A DNA stretch of 14,608 nucleotides from Asterionellopsis glacialis (GCA_014885115.2 WKLE02006785.1:1-14608), one strand, 5' to 3'; numbered from the stretch's first letter, positions 1 through 11,200 are shown. The notes: a model not told the origin generated them from the sequence alone. Made by a program: numbers and translations.

Positions 1-773
1 TATATTTATAAAGCATTCCCAGGGTGTTGGCAGCAATTCTAAAATAAATAAAAATCTAGAAAAAAGCATGGAGTTGTGTCACTCCCCAAAGTGAGGGGTT
101 ATGAGCCAAAACATGGGGCATACTATGTTAATGCTTACACAGTTGGTTGTTAACTAGTCATACAACAAGAACAGGAAAGAAAGCTAGTACACCTGAATTG
201 TTTAATTTTTAAGTGCTTTATTGTTGATCATTATGATTCCATCATCTAGATGGACAAGAGCACCAAGTAGAGCTGGGAGTCTTCAGCTTTACAAATCTAC
301 CATGATAATAAGGTATCATGATTAAGTGATGCTGTATTTGGTGGGAGTTCAGCAGAAAATTTGAAAATCAAATTTGGAAAATCCAGAAATTCGATGATTG
401 TTATAATTAGTAAGTACTACACTCTTTCGATTGTCAAGTGACGGGTAAATTTACTAAAGAATTGGCTCTACCTGTACCGGTACTGGAGGTGCAGTACCGA
501 AGAACACGAAATACTCACTGATCTTGTACTGTAGGACTAGGACCTAGCGAAGGAAACGCAGCATGTACTTTGAAGCATTAGTATTTAAAAAGCAATTGCA
601 CCTATTTTGTTTCATGAAACTTTCACGTTACTAGTTTATTCTGATCCATCTGTCCTGTCAAATGTCTCATCTAAAAAAAACCATCTATCCATCCATTGTT
701 TACCGTTCTGAATGTCTTTATATTCTAGCAACCTAGAGCGAATAAAAAGCACATGTAGGTACTACCTAGAAAC
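1..773. other. Non-coding region left of the glutathione reductase gene
   Basis: I see no convincing gene here. The right-hand part must hold the 3' UTR of the minus-strand glutathione reductase, whose stop codon is at 774-776. Small local structures are present: a 7-bp inverted repeat (301-307 with 314-320) and a perfect 10-bp palindrome GTACCGGTAC at 474-483. Neither can be given a function. The AT-rich start of the window could be the 3' flank of a gene lying further left. Confidence 0.6.
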
Positions 774-2459
774 TCATTCTTCTTCAACTTTGACGCCATC
801 CTTATAATGGTAAGAAGGTGATCTCATGGTAACCAATTCTTCAGCTGATGTGGGGTGGATACCAATAGTGGCATCGAAGTCCTTTTTAGTAGCACCCATT
901 TTGATAGCAATCGCAACACCTTGGACCATTTCACCAGCACCATCAGTTGCAACATGGCACCCGACAACCTTGTCTGTTTTGGTTTCTACAATTAATTTAA
1001 ACAAACTGTAGGTTTCAGATTTAGGAAAGGAATGCTTCATGGCACGGAATTTGGATTTGTACACTGTAATATCCTTGAATTTTTCAGCAGCTTCTTCTTC
1101 GGTGTATCCGACAGTACCAATTTCAGGGTTGGTAAAAACAGTCGAGGCTACAAATTCGTGGTCACATGGGCGATCCATGCCACCATACAAGGTATCTGCA
1201 AGAGAGTGTCCTTCCATCAAGGCAACAGGTGTTAATTGAATACGATCGGTAACATCACCAACAGCATAAATATTCTCAACATTTGTTTTGGAGTAATTAT
1301 CAACAGGGATCATGGAATTTTCATGATGTACACCGGCACTTTCCAAATTCAAATTTTCAATTTTCCCCTTGCGTCCAGTGGCATACAAAACGGCATCACA
1401 TTCTACCTTGTTGCCATCTTCGGTAACGACAGTGTAGGATCCATCATCATTTTGAATAATTTCAGATGGATTGGTATTGAACTGTAAATCAATATCCGTG
1501 TTACGCTCCATTTCTTCTTTCAAATGAGTACGCATATCCATATCAAATCCACGTAAAAACAGATCTTGGCGGTACATGAGGGTAACATCACTACCCAAAC
1601 CATCCATAATAGATGCAAACTCTAATGCAATAAATCCACCGCCCACGCAAACGATACGTTTGGGTTGTTCTTCCAAGTAAAAGATTTCATTACTTGTAAT
1701 GGCATGTTCAATACCGGGAATGTCAGGTTTGTATGGCCAACCACCCACAGCAATCAAAATATTCTTGGCCGACAAGGTTTTAGTTGATCCATCTGACATG
1801 GCTACCTCTACAGCGTTGGGTCCAGCTAATTTACCAAATCCTTCCATGACTTCCACACCAGCATTACCCAAGACAAATTTTTGATACACATTATTCAATC
1901 TTGTAATTTCAGCGTCCTTGTATTCCATAAAGGTTTTCCAGTTAAATTTACCTGGTGTAGCACCCTCCCAACCATATCCAGCAGCTTCACCAACTTCTGC
2001 GGGATACCGTCCAGCAAAGACCATTAATTTTTTAGGGACACAACCCACATTGACACATGTCCCACCAATGGCAGAATAATTTGGTGCACCATGATTCAAT
2101 TGTCCTTCTAACAACACGACCTTGGCACCGTGTCCAGAGGCAATGCGGGATGCACGAACACCGCCTGATCCACCACCAATCACAACAAAGTCGTATTCGT
2201 CTTCGCCTAATTCAGTATCTGTCGTAGACATGGAACGTTTGCCTGTGAAGGATGTAAAGGCACGTTGTTGTGAAGTACTGGTACGAAGGAATGCTTTCGG
2301 AGTATTTGCCGATAATGCATTCGTAGCAGAAGCTGCCAACATCGGGACAAAAGATGCAATGCGAATCTTCATGGCAGTGTTCGTAGGATCACGTTTGGCG
2401 TGAAATAACGTAAGAGCAATTAAGTGACTAATGATGGATGAGGATCCAATAATCTTCAT
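774..2459 (-). CDS. GR: Glutathione reductase (NADPH), organelle-targeted form likely
   Basis: This enzyme reduces glutathione disulfide to glutathione with NADPH, using FAD and a redox-active disulfide. The protein has 561 residues. Seen in order: an FAD-binding GGGSGG at about residues 95-100, the redox pair Cys135/Cys140 in GTCVNVGCVPKK, an NADPH-binding GGGFIALEFAS with two downstream Arg six residues apart (YRQDLFLRGFD, the NADPH rather than NADH signature of this family), the second FAD motif YAVGDVTD, and the C-terminal HPTSAEE at 535-541 with the catalytic His and Glu. The GVRASR sequence and the insertion before the disulfide resemble plant-type enzymes. There are no introns. The N-terminus carries about 76 residues ahead of the conserved domain. 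A second Met (residue 30, codon at 2370-2372) begins a hydrophobic, basic, Ser/Ala-rich leader, and a third (residue 77, codon at 2229-2231) would give a leaderless cytosolic protein. The true start is therefore uncertain. Residue 30 is the most natural start for a targeting peptide. No clear diatom plastid ASAFAP motif is present, so plastid versus mitochondrion is open. Confidence 0.96.
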   Translation of the reverse strand: MKIIGSSSIISHLIALTLFHAKRDPTNTAMKIRIASFVPMLAASATNALSANTPKAFLRTSTSQQRAFTSFTGKRSMSTTDTELGEDEYDFVVIGGGSGGVRASRIASGHGAKVVLLEGQLNHGAPNYSAIGGTCVNVGCVPKKLMVFAGRYPAEVGEAAGYGWEGATPGKFNWKTFMEYKDAEITRLNNVYQKFVLGNAGVEVMEGFGKLAGPNAVEVAMSDGSTKTLSAKNILIAVGGWPYKPDIPGIEHAITSNEIFYLEEQPKRIVCVGGGFIALEFASIMDGLGSDVTLMYRQDLFLRGFDMDMRTHLKEEMERNTDIDLQFNTNPSEIIQNDDGSYTVVTEDGNKVECDAVLYATGRKGKIENLNLESAGVHHENSMIPVDNYSKTNVENIYAVGDVTDRIQLTPVALMEGHSLADTLYGGMDRPCDHEFVASTVFTNPEIGTVGYTEEEAAEKFKDITVYKSKFRAMKHSFPKSETYSLFKLIVETKTDKVVGCHVATDGAGEMVQGVAIAIKMGATKKDFDATIGIHPTSAEELVTMRSPSYHYKDGVKVEEE

Positions 2460-3166
2460 TCACAAAGATTACAGCGAGTCAGTAAAGTCCAAGGAATGTT
2501 TCTTGCGTATCTTTCGACAACTGGAGTTTGTTCCTTGCTTCTCGCTGTCTTTCTTTGATGTATGGAACGCGTGCGCTGTGTCAACCAAAATATATCTTTC
2601 TCAGTCGATTACCGCAGACTGACTCAAAAAAGTGTCACGCAACCGCAAAACAACTTGTGACAAACGTCATTCAATGGTTATGAGTCCTGAGTTCATTAGT
2701 TAGTACCTGGTACACGTCCGTCTCTCCATCGTCAGGTACCGGGGCGGACAAACACAGAGAATTATCCAGATAGACCTACATACCATCATAAGATACTATT
2801 ATGAACGTTAAGTAAAATCCTACGGTTATTTCTGTATATGGTTTTGTACCGTACTGACACACGTGGCCGGTCCCTCAGTCGTTTCAAATCTTTTTCTCTG
2901 GCATAGCGTCCACTCTTCAGTCCCGCTTTCCATGGCTGAATCCACGAATAAAACCATACATGTACTAGTACGGGGCACTGGTTAATTCCTACGTAGGACC
3001 ACCGATCGCACCGCACAGAAATAACACGAGAGAAGCGAAGCGAACCAAAAAGGCAAGCATCCCAGACGAAAGCATACAATCACAATCAGTCATCGTCCAC
3101 CGAGATCACACATCAGAACAACAAGTCCCAAAAGTCTATAAACCTTTTCAAATACTGTATCTGACA
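2460..3166. other. Divergent intergenic region between glutathione reductase and a small ORF
   Basis: Two genes diverge from this 707-bp stretch, so it should hold both promoters. I see no coding sequence I trust: the longest open frame, on the minus strand at about 2786-3079, has no recognisable domain. A TATA-like CTATAAAC lies at about 3136-3143, only some 25 bases before the ATG at 3167, so it may be UTR rather than a promoter. Repeated GGTACC/GTACCTGGTAC-type palindromic words occur near 2704-2745; their role is unknown. Confidence 0.5.
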
Positions 3167-3541
3167 ATGACATCTAGAAATACTACTACTCATTGCGGTC
3201 TTGAAGAAGAAGCACAAGCATTCCCTATGCCTCAAGTACCTGTACGAGAGGATACGCAAGAAAGCATTGATTATTACGAGGATGATGATGGGTACGGTGA
3301 TTATGATGATTTCAATGCACAAGGAATGGCAGGTGGTGGAGGTGGCGGAAATTCCAGAGCAAAAACATCACGTCAACAAAAGAAAGAAAATCAAAGAGAT
3401 AATAGTGGTAATCATGGACCCTATTCTGCGAAACATACACGTCTAGTAGCTGCACGACAAGAACAAAATAGATCGAACAGCACAACAGCAGGAACACAAG
3501 GAGGAGGAGGAGGCAAAAATAAACAATCTCAAAGTAAATAA
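3167..3541 (+). CDS. Small low-complexity hypothetical protein (124 aa)
   Basis: I do not recognise a family. The 124-residue frame starts at an ATG and ends at TAA. The N-terminal half is acidic, with a Tyr/Asp-rich patch YYEDDDGYGDYDDF at about residues 36-49. A run of six Gly follows, then a basic, Gln/Asn/Lys-rich second half that holds the most ordered-looking segment, NHGPYSAKHTRLVAARQEQ (about residues 82-100). The C-terminus has a second Gly run and ends in Lys/Gln/Ser. There is no signal peptide or membrane segment. The composition suggests a mostly disordered nuclear or RNA-associated protein, but that is inference. It diverges from the glutathione reductase gene and converges, with 174 bp between, on the large beta-helix gene. 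A non-random charge layout and clean boundaries favour a real gene; low complexity and lack of a known domain keep confidence moderate. Confidence 0.55.
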   Translation: MTSRNTTTHCGLEEEAQAFPMPQVPVREDTQESIDYYEDDDGYGDYDDFNAQGMAGGGGGGNSRAKTSRQQKKENQRDNSGNHGPYSAKHTRLVAARQEQNRSNSTTAGTQGGGGGKNKQSQSK

Positions 3542-3602
3542 ATATTTCTAAAAATTAGCATTTTTTCTATAGTGTATATATATTACATAATTGTACCTAT
3601 TT

Positions 3603-3630
3603 CTCCTTGATTCAAGTACCGACCAAGGAG
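3603..3630. repeat. Short inverted repeat between convergent 3' ends
   Basis: CTCCTTG at 3603-3609 pairs with CAAGGAG at 3624-3630 across a 14-base loop, and a nested CTTGA-T-TCAAG lies at its left side. It sits in the 174-bp gap between two convergent genes, so a role in 3' end formation is conceivable but unproven. Confidence 0.3.
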
Positions 3631-3715
3631 TGGTACGTTCATACTTGCTTGGACTATAAATCCTAAAGCTTTCTTCCAGAAACGATGATTCGACGTTCTC
3701 TCTCGATAATGAATA

Positions 3716-5275
3716 CTACTTGAATGCAAAGAGATAGTCATATGATATTGAAAACGAAAATGAGTAAGACATGGATACAGTAGGGAATGTATATGGTGTT
3801 GGGTCTTCTGTTCTGTCATGTGCAATTGTAGGACTTGCTGTATTTGTATCAAGTACAGTCGGGACAATGGATGGTTCTTGTGATGGAAGTCTTAAACGAA
3901 CAGAAGGACTTGAACTTGGTAACGGTGTTGTTGTTTCACTTTGACTTGGACTAAATGACGGAAACATGCTCGTTCCAGGTGGTAAACAAAATGGTGGCTT
4001 AGTTTCTGTAGGTGATGGTGATGTTGTAGGGCTACCAGCTCCAGACGGAACAGGAGTTGGGAATTGAGCAATGGGACAGCTAGTAGCCTCAAATGGTATA
4101 CAAGAATCTTCACATAGCAATGATGACGATGATGCACCATCACCATCACCTTGCTCTCGAACAATGTAAATACCATTACAATCACCATTGTTTAAACCAA
4201 AATTTTCTTCATTCCTTTCAATCGTTGTACTTTCTTCCACAATTATGGCTCCAGCTAAACCAAACAATAAGCTTGCAGTATTATTCACAAAACAGCTGGA
4301 TGTAACAGATAGATTTCCATGGCCAATCGCGGATACTGCACCTCCCTGTAAAGAGAGATGGAGTACAACAAGAAGAAAAAGAATAGGCGGGAAAATGGGA
4401 AGAGAGCAGCAAAGAGGGAACCCACAGCTTGTAAGTAAAACGGCTCATTTGTTCGCTTTGACGAGTGACGTGAATGTATAAAGCATGCGCAAATTAAAGG
4501 ATCTTACCTTTGCAATATTGTCAAGATAAAGTGTTTCGTCAATATCAACATTTCCGCCATCATTTAGAACCACAGCTTCTATCATGGAGTTCTCCTGCAT
4601 ACATCATACACATGGATTTAACAAAAATAAGTCAATGATTTACACAAGGAAACTGAAATTGCTGTTTGGAACTTGTGCATCCGTGCCTGAATAGGCAAGA
4701 ATGGAAGAAGATAGCTTACCGCAAAAATACTTTTTTGTATCCGAATCGACATAGAATGATCACACTCGGGGTCTATATGTTTCACCTGAAGTGCACTTTT
4801 CCCTGTATGATGCTGTAGATGAGAGTAAGACCACATCCGTCCCCCCAAGAGGAATATATGTATATATATTTGATTAGCTGGAACATCATATTGGATGCAA
4901 TTGAAACAAAAATATCCAAGAAAGAGCACTGTAATTACTTACCAACCACGCACAATCCATAAAGGTAGCCATAGAATTACTGTTTGCACCAGCATTTACA
5001 GATATTCCTGTAGAATTCTCCATCGTTAATCCCATAAATGTGACATGTGATACATCGCTTTTTAATACAAACTGATCCATGCCACCTGAAATGATGCATC
5101 TATCTGCTCGAGATCCAGTTTGACCACATTGTAGCGTGATATTTCCTGAAAATATTTCAATAGCAGATCCATTCACTTCAATCGTTGTTTCCGAACATAA
5201 AATAAAAGTTTCATTGGCCCCAAAGGCACTCGCCATTCGGATGTCATTTGATAAAGTGGTCCAGTCATCATAGCA
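3716..5275 (-). other. Module 4 and C-terminal tail of the beta-helix protein (exons 10-13)
   Basis: The core begins at Cys1734 (CYDDWTTL) and ends at DCAWL, the end of exon 10 (4943). Exon 11 (1845-1875, HHTGKSALQV...SIFA) is the shortest loop exon and is the most diverged, lacking the DC of its homologues. Exon 12 (1876-1904) is one rung. Exon 13 begins GGAVSAIGHG, carries the last rung and Cys-rich unit (TIERNEENFG, DCNGIY, C..SCIPFEATSC), and ends in a Ser/Pro/Thr tail of about 115 residues. The protein stops after FSISYDYLFAFK, with no clear GPI signal or membrane helix. Introns 10-12 (130, 125 and 162 nt) are longer than the rest. Confidence 0.72.
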
Positions 5276-8200
5276 CAAATCTGCTGATGCAGACGGACTT
5301 TCTGTAATTGTCGGTTCCAATGACACTGTAGGAATAAGTGTTGGGGATGGTGTGCCAGATGGTTGATACGACTGCGATGGATTTTGTGATGGATTTTGTG
5401 ATGGATTTTGTGATGGATTCTGTGATGGATTCTGTGATGTCTCAAGACTCGATGGACTTGACGATGGAGATGTGGATGGAATTAGATCACTTGGACGGAT
5501 AGAAGGTTCCGATGATGGTATGAGATCACTGGGGCTGGTTGATGGTGAAAGAGTTGGTGGAGAACCTGCAAAAGATGGTTCCGAACTTGGCATTTCGGTG
5601 GGAATGTTTGGAATCAATGAACATGATGATGATGTGAATGCAATGCAAGTTGAATCACAAATTAAGGGTTGCGCACAGGATGATCCATCTTCCAAAAAGA
5701 TATCTTTACAGTCAGAATTTTCCACAATGTTATTGGTACCGAAAGTATCATCATTGAGAAGCAATGTAGAACTTCCAGCAAGGAACAGAGTTCCTTCTAC
5801 TGCGGTAATAGTGTTAGAAAAGAAACAAGCGGTTGATAAGGATACCTTCCCACCCAAAGTACTAACTACACCTCCCTGTGACAAAACAGTAGTAAGAAGG
5901 GCAAAAAGTGAGTTAGCATTTTACACTGTTTCCCCGCTCATGTTCAGTGCTCACTGACTACTTGAGACATTCTTACCTCAGCAAAGTTTCCGAAAAATAC
6001 CCCCCTTTGCATATCAACAGTTCCGCCAAGGTTAAGAACACTTGCATATGAAACAACATTGTCCTGGATAATCATGTACCATGATAAAATTATGGGTGAG
6101 TCTATCTTCCCTAAAACTAAGATAAACAGAAATAGAGGCAAAACCAACTTACTGAAAATGTGCAATCGAGAAAGGTCAAAGTCATCGAAGGCTGAGATGG
6201 AGGAGGCAATGCAATAATATCGTCGAAATCACCATCTGGAAGGTCATCCGCTTCGCTATACACAAGGACAGCTGAGTGCCCAATGTGACCCTGTAAAAAT
6301 GATCAATATTGGAAAAAATGAGTGAAATATCAATTGCGGCTATAACAAGTAGCATTTTCACGTCAACTTACCGCCCAAGTACAGTTGATAAACTCCGCCT
6401 CTGCGTCTGAATTACCACGAGCATCGATTGATATTTCCGACGATCCAAGGAGATTCAACCCCAAGAACTTTATACCAGTCACTGACTTCCTAATTTTAAA
6501 TTGTGTGGTGCCACCAAAAATTGCACAGTTATTTTGTGCGGATCCATCTTCACCACACGTGATGATAATATCATTAGAAGCAACAATGATAGGAGTTATC
6601 CTGGTATCAGGGAAAAGGTCGACGTTGAGGACTGTCCCAGGACAAAGAACGAAAGTCCCACCTGTACCCAACAAACCCGCTGTTGCAATTGCATTTGATA
6701 ATGTGTCCCAAGAATTGTAACATCCATCAGGTGATGGTCTGTTGGAAGGTTCCGAGCTTGGTGAGATATCAGAGGAAGGTGCAGTCGATGGTGCTTCAGA
6801 TGGAGTTGACGGCGGTACTGGAAGGACAGCACATTGTTCAGCTTCCAACGGAACACATCGCCCGACAGATCCCAATAATTCTCGAAAGATCTGTACGCAG
6901 GTACCATTGTTCACAGTATTTTCTATGCCAAAATTTTCGTCGTTTCGTTCCAAAATTGAAGAGGCATCAAGGTATACTATTCCTGGAAGACTATTGGCTA
7001 CATTTCTAGCTAGACAAGAATTAGATAGTTTCAATGAAGCTCCATATATATTTGATATTGCGCCCCCCTGACCTCTGTTACCAAAAAAGACGCTTGCATC
7101 AACTGTCAAATTTCCACCGAAATTTGCTATAGTAGCAAAGTTATCAACATTGTCCTATAAGAAGATGAGTGACAATGACAGAATCGTTAGCATCTAGAAA
7201 ACAGCAAGTAGTCACAAACTATAGACTCTTGCATTCTTACACTAAATGAACAGTTTGATAAAGCCACGGTCATAGCAGCTTCTCCCGGTGGCAATAAAGA
7301 AAACCCCCCCTCGGGCGTTTCTTCAGGACTGAACGCCCCGTTGTACAATACAATAGCTCCAAAACCAATATGTGCCTAATAGACAAAGACCAAAAGATAG
7401 ATAGACCCAGATAGTTAGAATGGGTACCTACATTGTAAAGCAAAAAGCTCAACCTGAATTACTTACTGCCCATTCACAGTCAATAAATGCGACTGATGCA
7501 CTTGAATCACCAAATGCATTTACTGCCGCACTAGAGGATGCTAGAAAAGTCATCCCTTCAAATATGAGCCCTTTTGGAGACCCTTGGATCTCAAACTGAG
7601 TCAAGCCACCAAATATAACACAACTATTCTCTCTACGCCCACTTTCACCACATCGAATCGTTGTGTTATCATCACGAAGGACAATGGAAGACAAACCATC
7701 AACATTCAGAACGGTATTTGGACAGAGCGTAAAAGTCCCTCCTGGATTAAAATCAATTGCATTAGACAAGCTCGTCCAATCCGAATAGCATGTTATGTTG
7801 ACGCACGACAAAGCAGTAAAAAGAAAGCATTCTCCCTCGCAAACTGGAGGTACCAAACATTCTCCATCCTGGACAAAGATTCCTTCACAATCTTGGTTGA
7901 GACGTGGAAGATTACTACCGCAGTTGTTGTCATTTAAAGTCAAAATCGAACTTGAGTCGAGCCAAACGGGTGCAGGAAGAGCTCCGAAAACGTTTTTGAC
8001 AAGGTTTGAATCTGAAATAGATAGATTCCCTTGAAAGACAGCAATAGTACTCCCCTGACATCATGGATATACAGTAATTTCTGAACTCATTAGCATGGTT
8101 GAAAGTCGTGTGAATGAATCAACTCAACCGCGATGAAACTCACCTGAGCATTGTTTTCATAAAAGTCGCTTTCTGACACATTTAAACCACCATTAACACT

Positions 8201-11200
8201 GATTAAGTTACCAGTTGCTCCCTGATTTGCCAGAGATAAAATAGTTGTGAGAGATTAAACAGGAAAAAAACAATTAATCATAGCACTTTACTTACGCCTG
8301 CAGAGTTTTTTGTAAATTCTGTCCGCAGCAAACTTAATTCGCCATTTAGGCTGACAAGGTTGCCCCTAAAATTGGAGTTATTCTGCAAAAACAATGTAAT
8401 AAAACATAACAATGATGTAAGACAGAACGTCTGACTTCATCACAATATACCAATTGCTCCTCTTTCAATACGTACAAAAAAGGTACAGTCTTCCATAGTC
8501 AAAATAAAACCTCCCTCTTTTGCCGAATTAGTTCTTCGTGATGCCTGGTCTGGAAAATTACTTTCATCAACCGCATCATCATCGAACAGGTGAAATATTT
8601 CTTTTCCGGCAGCTTCTACAACAGGGGCTCGAGTGATAGGTGCTGGAACTGGAGCTCGAGTTATCGGAGCTGGAAGAGGACCATCAGGAGGATCGTTAAG
8701 AGGATCATTAGATGGATTAAGGGACAAACTTGGGAGTTCCGATGCGGATGGACCGAAAGATGGCTGTTGCGACAAACTAGGCTGTGTTGAAAGTGTTGGA
8801 AAACCTGAAGGGCTCCCTGTTGTGGATGGCGAATCACTGCTTGATGGTGCAGACGATGCTGTTGGTATTTCAGTTGTACTGGGGTTTGATGATGGCGCCA
8901 AAGAAGCTGTTGGTAGAAATGAAGTTGAAGGTACTTGAGAGGGGGATGAAGATATGGATGGAAACGGACTATCTGACGGAGTAGTAGTAGAACTTGGTCT
9001 TCCAGTAATTGTAGGCTGCAACGACGGAAGTTCACTGGAAGATGGTTGGCTAGAGGCTGTCGGCGCACTGGTTGTTGCACTTGATGGTTCTGCTGTCAGT
9101 GTCGGTATTAACGAAAGCGATGGCTGCTCCGAGGGAGACAAAGATACCGAAGGACTTTGAGTGTCAGATGGAGATGTCGAAGCGGTGGGGATATTGGTAA
9201 TTGTTGGTTGAGACGATGGATTCGTGCTCAGGGATGGTTGATCTGTAATTGTAGGTGCCGACGTTGTCCCACCTGTAGGCTCTGCTGTTACTGACGGCGC
9301 AAGTGAAATAGAAGGTATTTCTGAAGGGGAAAGTGACAAAGATGGATTTTGCGTATCAGATGGTGCTGCAGACAAACTTGGTCTACCAGTAATCGTTGGC
9401 AGAGATGATGGGATTGTACTAAGGGATGGTTGACTAGTAACTGTTGGTGCACTGGTTGTTCCACCAGATGGTTCTGCTGTTGCTGAAGGTATAAATGACA
9501 AGGATGGCTGGTTTGACGGGAATAATGACGTTGAAGGACTTTGAGTGTCAGTGGGAGGTAATGTTGAGGTTGGGTTGCTGGTAATTGTTGGTTGAGCAGA
9601 TGGCACTGTACTAAGGGATGGTTGGCTAGTAACTGTGGGTGCTGAAGTAGTGTCTCCTGATGGCTCTGCTGTCGCCGATGGAGCCGAAGACAAGGATGGC
9701 TGACTTGATGGGAACAGCGATTCGGAAGGGCCTTGAGTGTTCGTTGGAGGCAATGAAGAACTCGGATTGCTAGTAATTGTTGGTTGAACAGACGGCAGTA
9801 CACTCAGGGAAGGTTGATTTGTGATTGTAGGCTCTGAACTTCCTCCTGTCGGCTCTGCTGTAACAGATGGTGATATTGAAATACTTGGTTGGTTTGATGG
9901 GAATGCCGATACTGAAGGGCTTTGAGTATTTGTAGGAGGCAACGAGGAGCTTGGGTTGCCAGTGATGGACGGCTGAGATGAAGGTATTACACTCTGGGAG
10001 GGTTGCGTTGTGATTGTAGGCGCCGAAGTCTCCCCTCCCGTTGGATCCGCTGTAATTGATGGCATAGATGATAGAGATGACTGGGTTGACGGCGCTATAG
10101 ATATTGACGGAGTTTGAGTGTCAGTGGGAGGTACAGACGAACTTGGACTACCGGTAATGGTCGGTAGCGACGACGGATTCGAACTCAATGATGGCTGACC
10201 TGTTATTGTTGGAGCTTCGGTTGTGATATTTGGTGTTGTTGGGATTGCGGTAATTGTAGGCTTAGCAGAACTAGTTGGCATATCCGATGGCGCTGTTGAT
10301 AGTGTAGGTGCTCCAGTTGTCGACGGCTGTGGACTTGTTGTTGGTGCAACTGGCCCATCCGTGCTGGTTGGAAACTCCGTGACGGTAGGGAAAGAAGTAA
10401 TTGTTGGTAAGGGTGTTAATGTAGGCATGTATGTTGTTGTCGGTAAAGCGGTTGCAGTTGGTGCTAGTGATATTGTCGGTGTTCCAGTCTGTGTTGGACC
10501 TGATGTTACAGTTGGACTCAACGATGGCGGTGAAGGAGGTTCCGGTGCTGAAGCTGAAAAAGCCGAATCACCGTTGTTTTCCTGATCACATACGGTAGTT
10601 ATAAATTTTGAAGTCGTGACGACACTTGCATGAGCTTTCTACACCATAAAAATATTTTAGAAACAAAAAAGTTGCATTTCTTACCTTCCAGTGACAATCT
10701 CGAAACGTAATCAAAGACGAGTTTCCATCTGAGATGACCACCGATGAGTTCCTAGCACCGATGAATGTCAAACCACTTATCTCAACTCCAGTTGGTCCAG
10801 CAAATCCCGGTTCGAATGGTAATATTCCCAAATGAAAATTTCCATCAACAAGGATGCAGTCGTTAGTACTACTGCCATCAGGACCACACCGAAGCCTCGT
10901 GTTGTCTGCAGTGATTGTGATTGGCTCTATGAAATCATCGATTCTTGCCGTGAATGGGTCGTCTGTCACAATGTCATCGTCAGGTATAGTTACATCAGAG
11001 AAATCAAACGTGGTCAATGGGCAAAGAGTATAAGTACCTCCATTCGTCCCACCTGTGCTTTCACTTTGAAAAATTATATCTCCCCGAAGAGTCGGTAGAT
11101 CTGAATAGCCAACGGTTATTCCATCTGACTGGCAAACGGAAGGTCCCGTAAATATTTGAGCCCCAACTAGAGAAACTGTGTAAAAAAATGTTGAAAATGC

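Noticed and set aside
2786..3079. 97-codon minus-strand frame in the divergent intergenic region
   Set aside because: It has no recognisable domain, biased composition or homologous look, and it occupies the expected promoter region of two genes.
5376..5435. CRISPR-like array
   Set aside because: The 12-bp units are directly abutting without spacers and are in frame inside a coding linker.
9288..9803. Minus-strand 171-codon frame rich in His, Leu and Gln inside exon 2
   Set aside because: It is a shifted reading of the same repeats and carries their 192-bp period, with no independent support.
8440..10521. The 693-codon open frame as a separate intronless gene
   Set aside because: It has no natural ATG at its left boundary: 10519-10521 on the minus strand reads TTG, and the frame continues upstream. 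It joins in phase to exon 1 through a GT-AG intron at 10684-10639 and ends in an intron at 8475, so it is exon 2 of the large gene.
8590..10585. Long plus-strand frames opposite the Ser/Pro/Thr domain, such as 10223-10585 and 8633-8938
   Set aside because: They are rich in Gly, Val and Asp simply because the reverse complement of Ser/Pro/Thr codon repeats reads that way. They have no independent motif.
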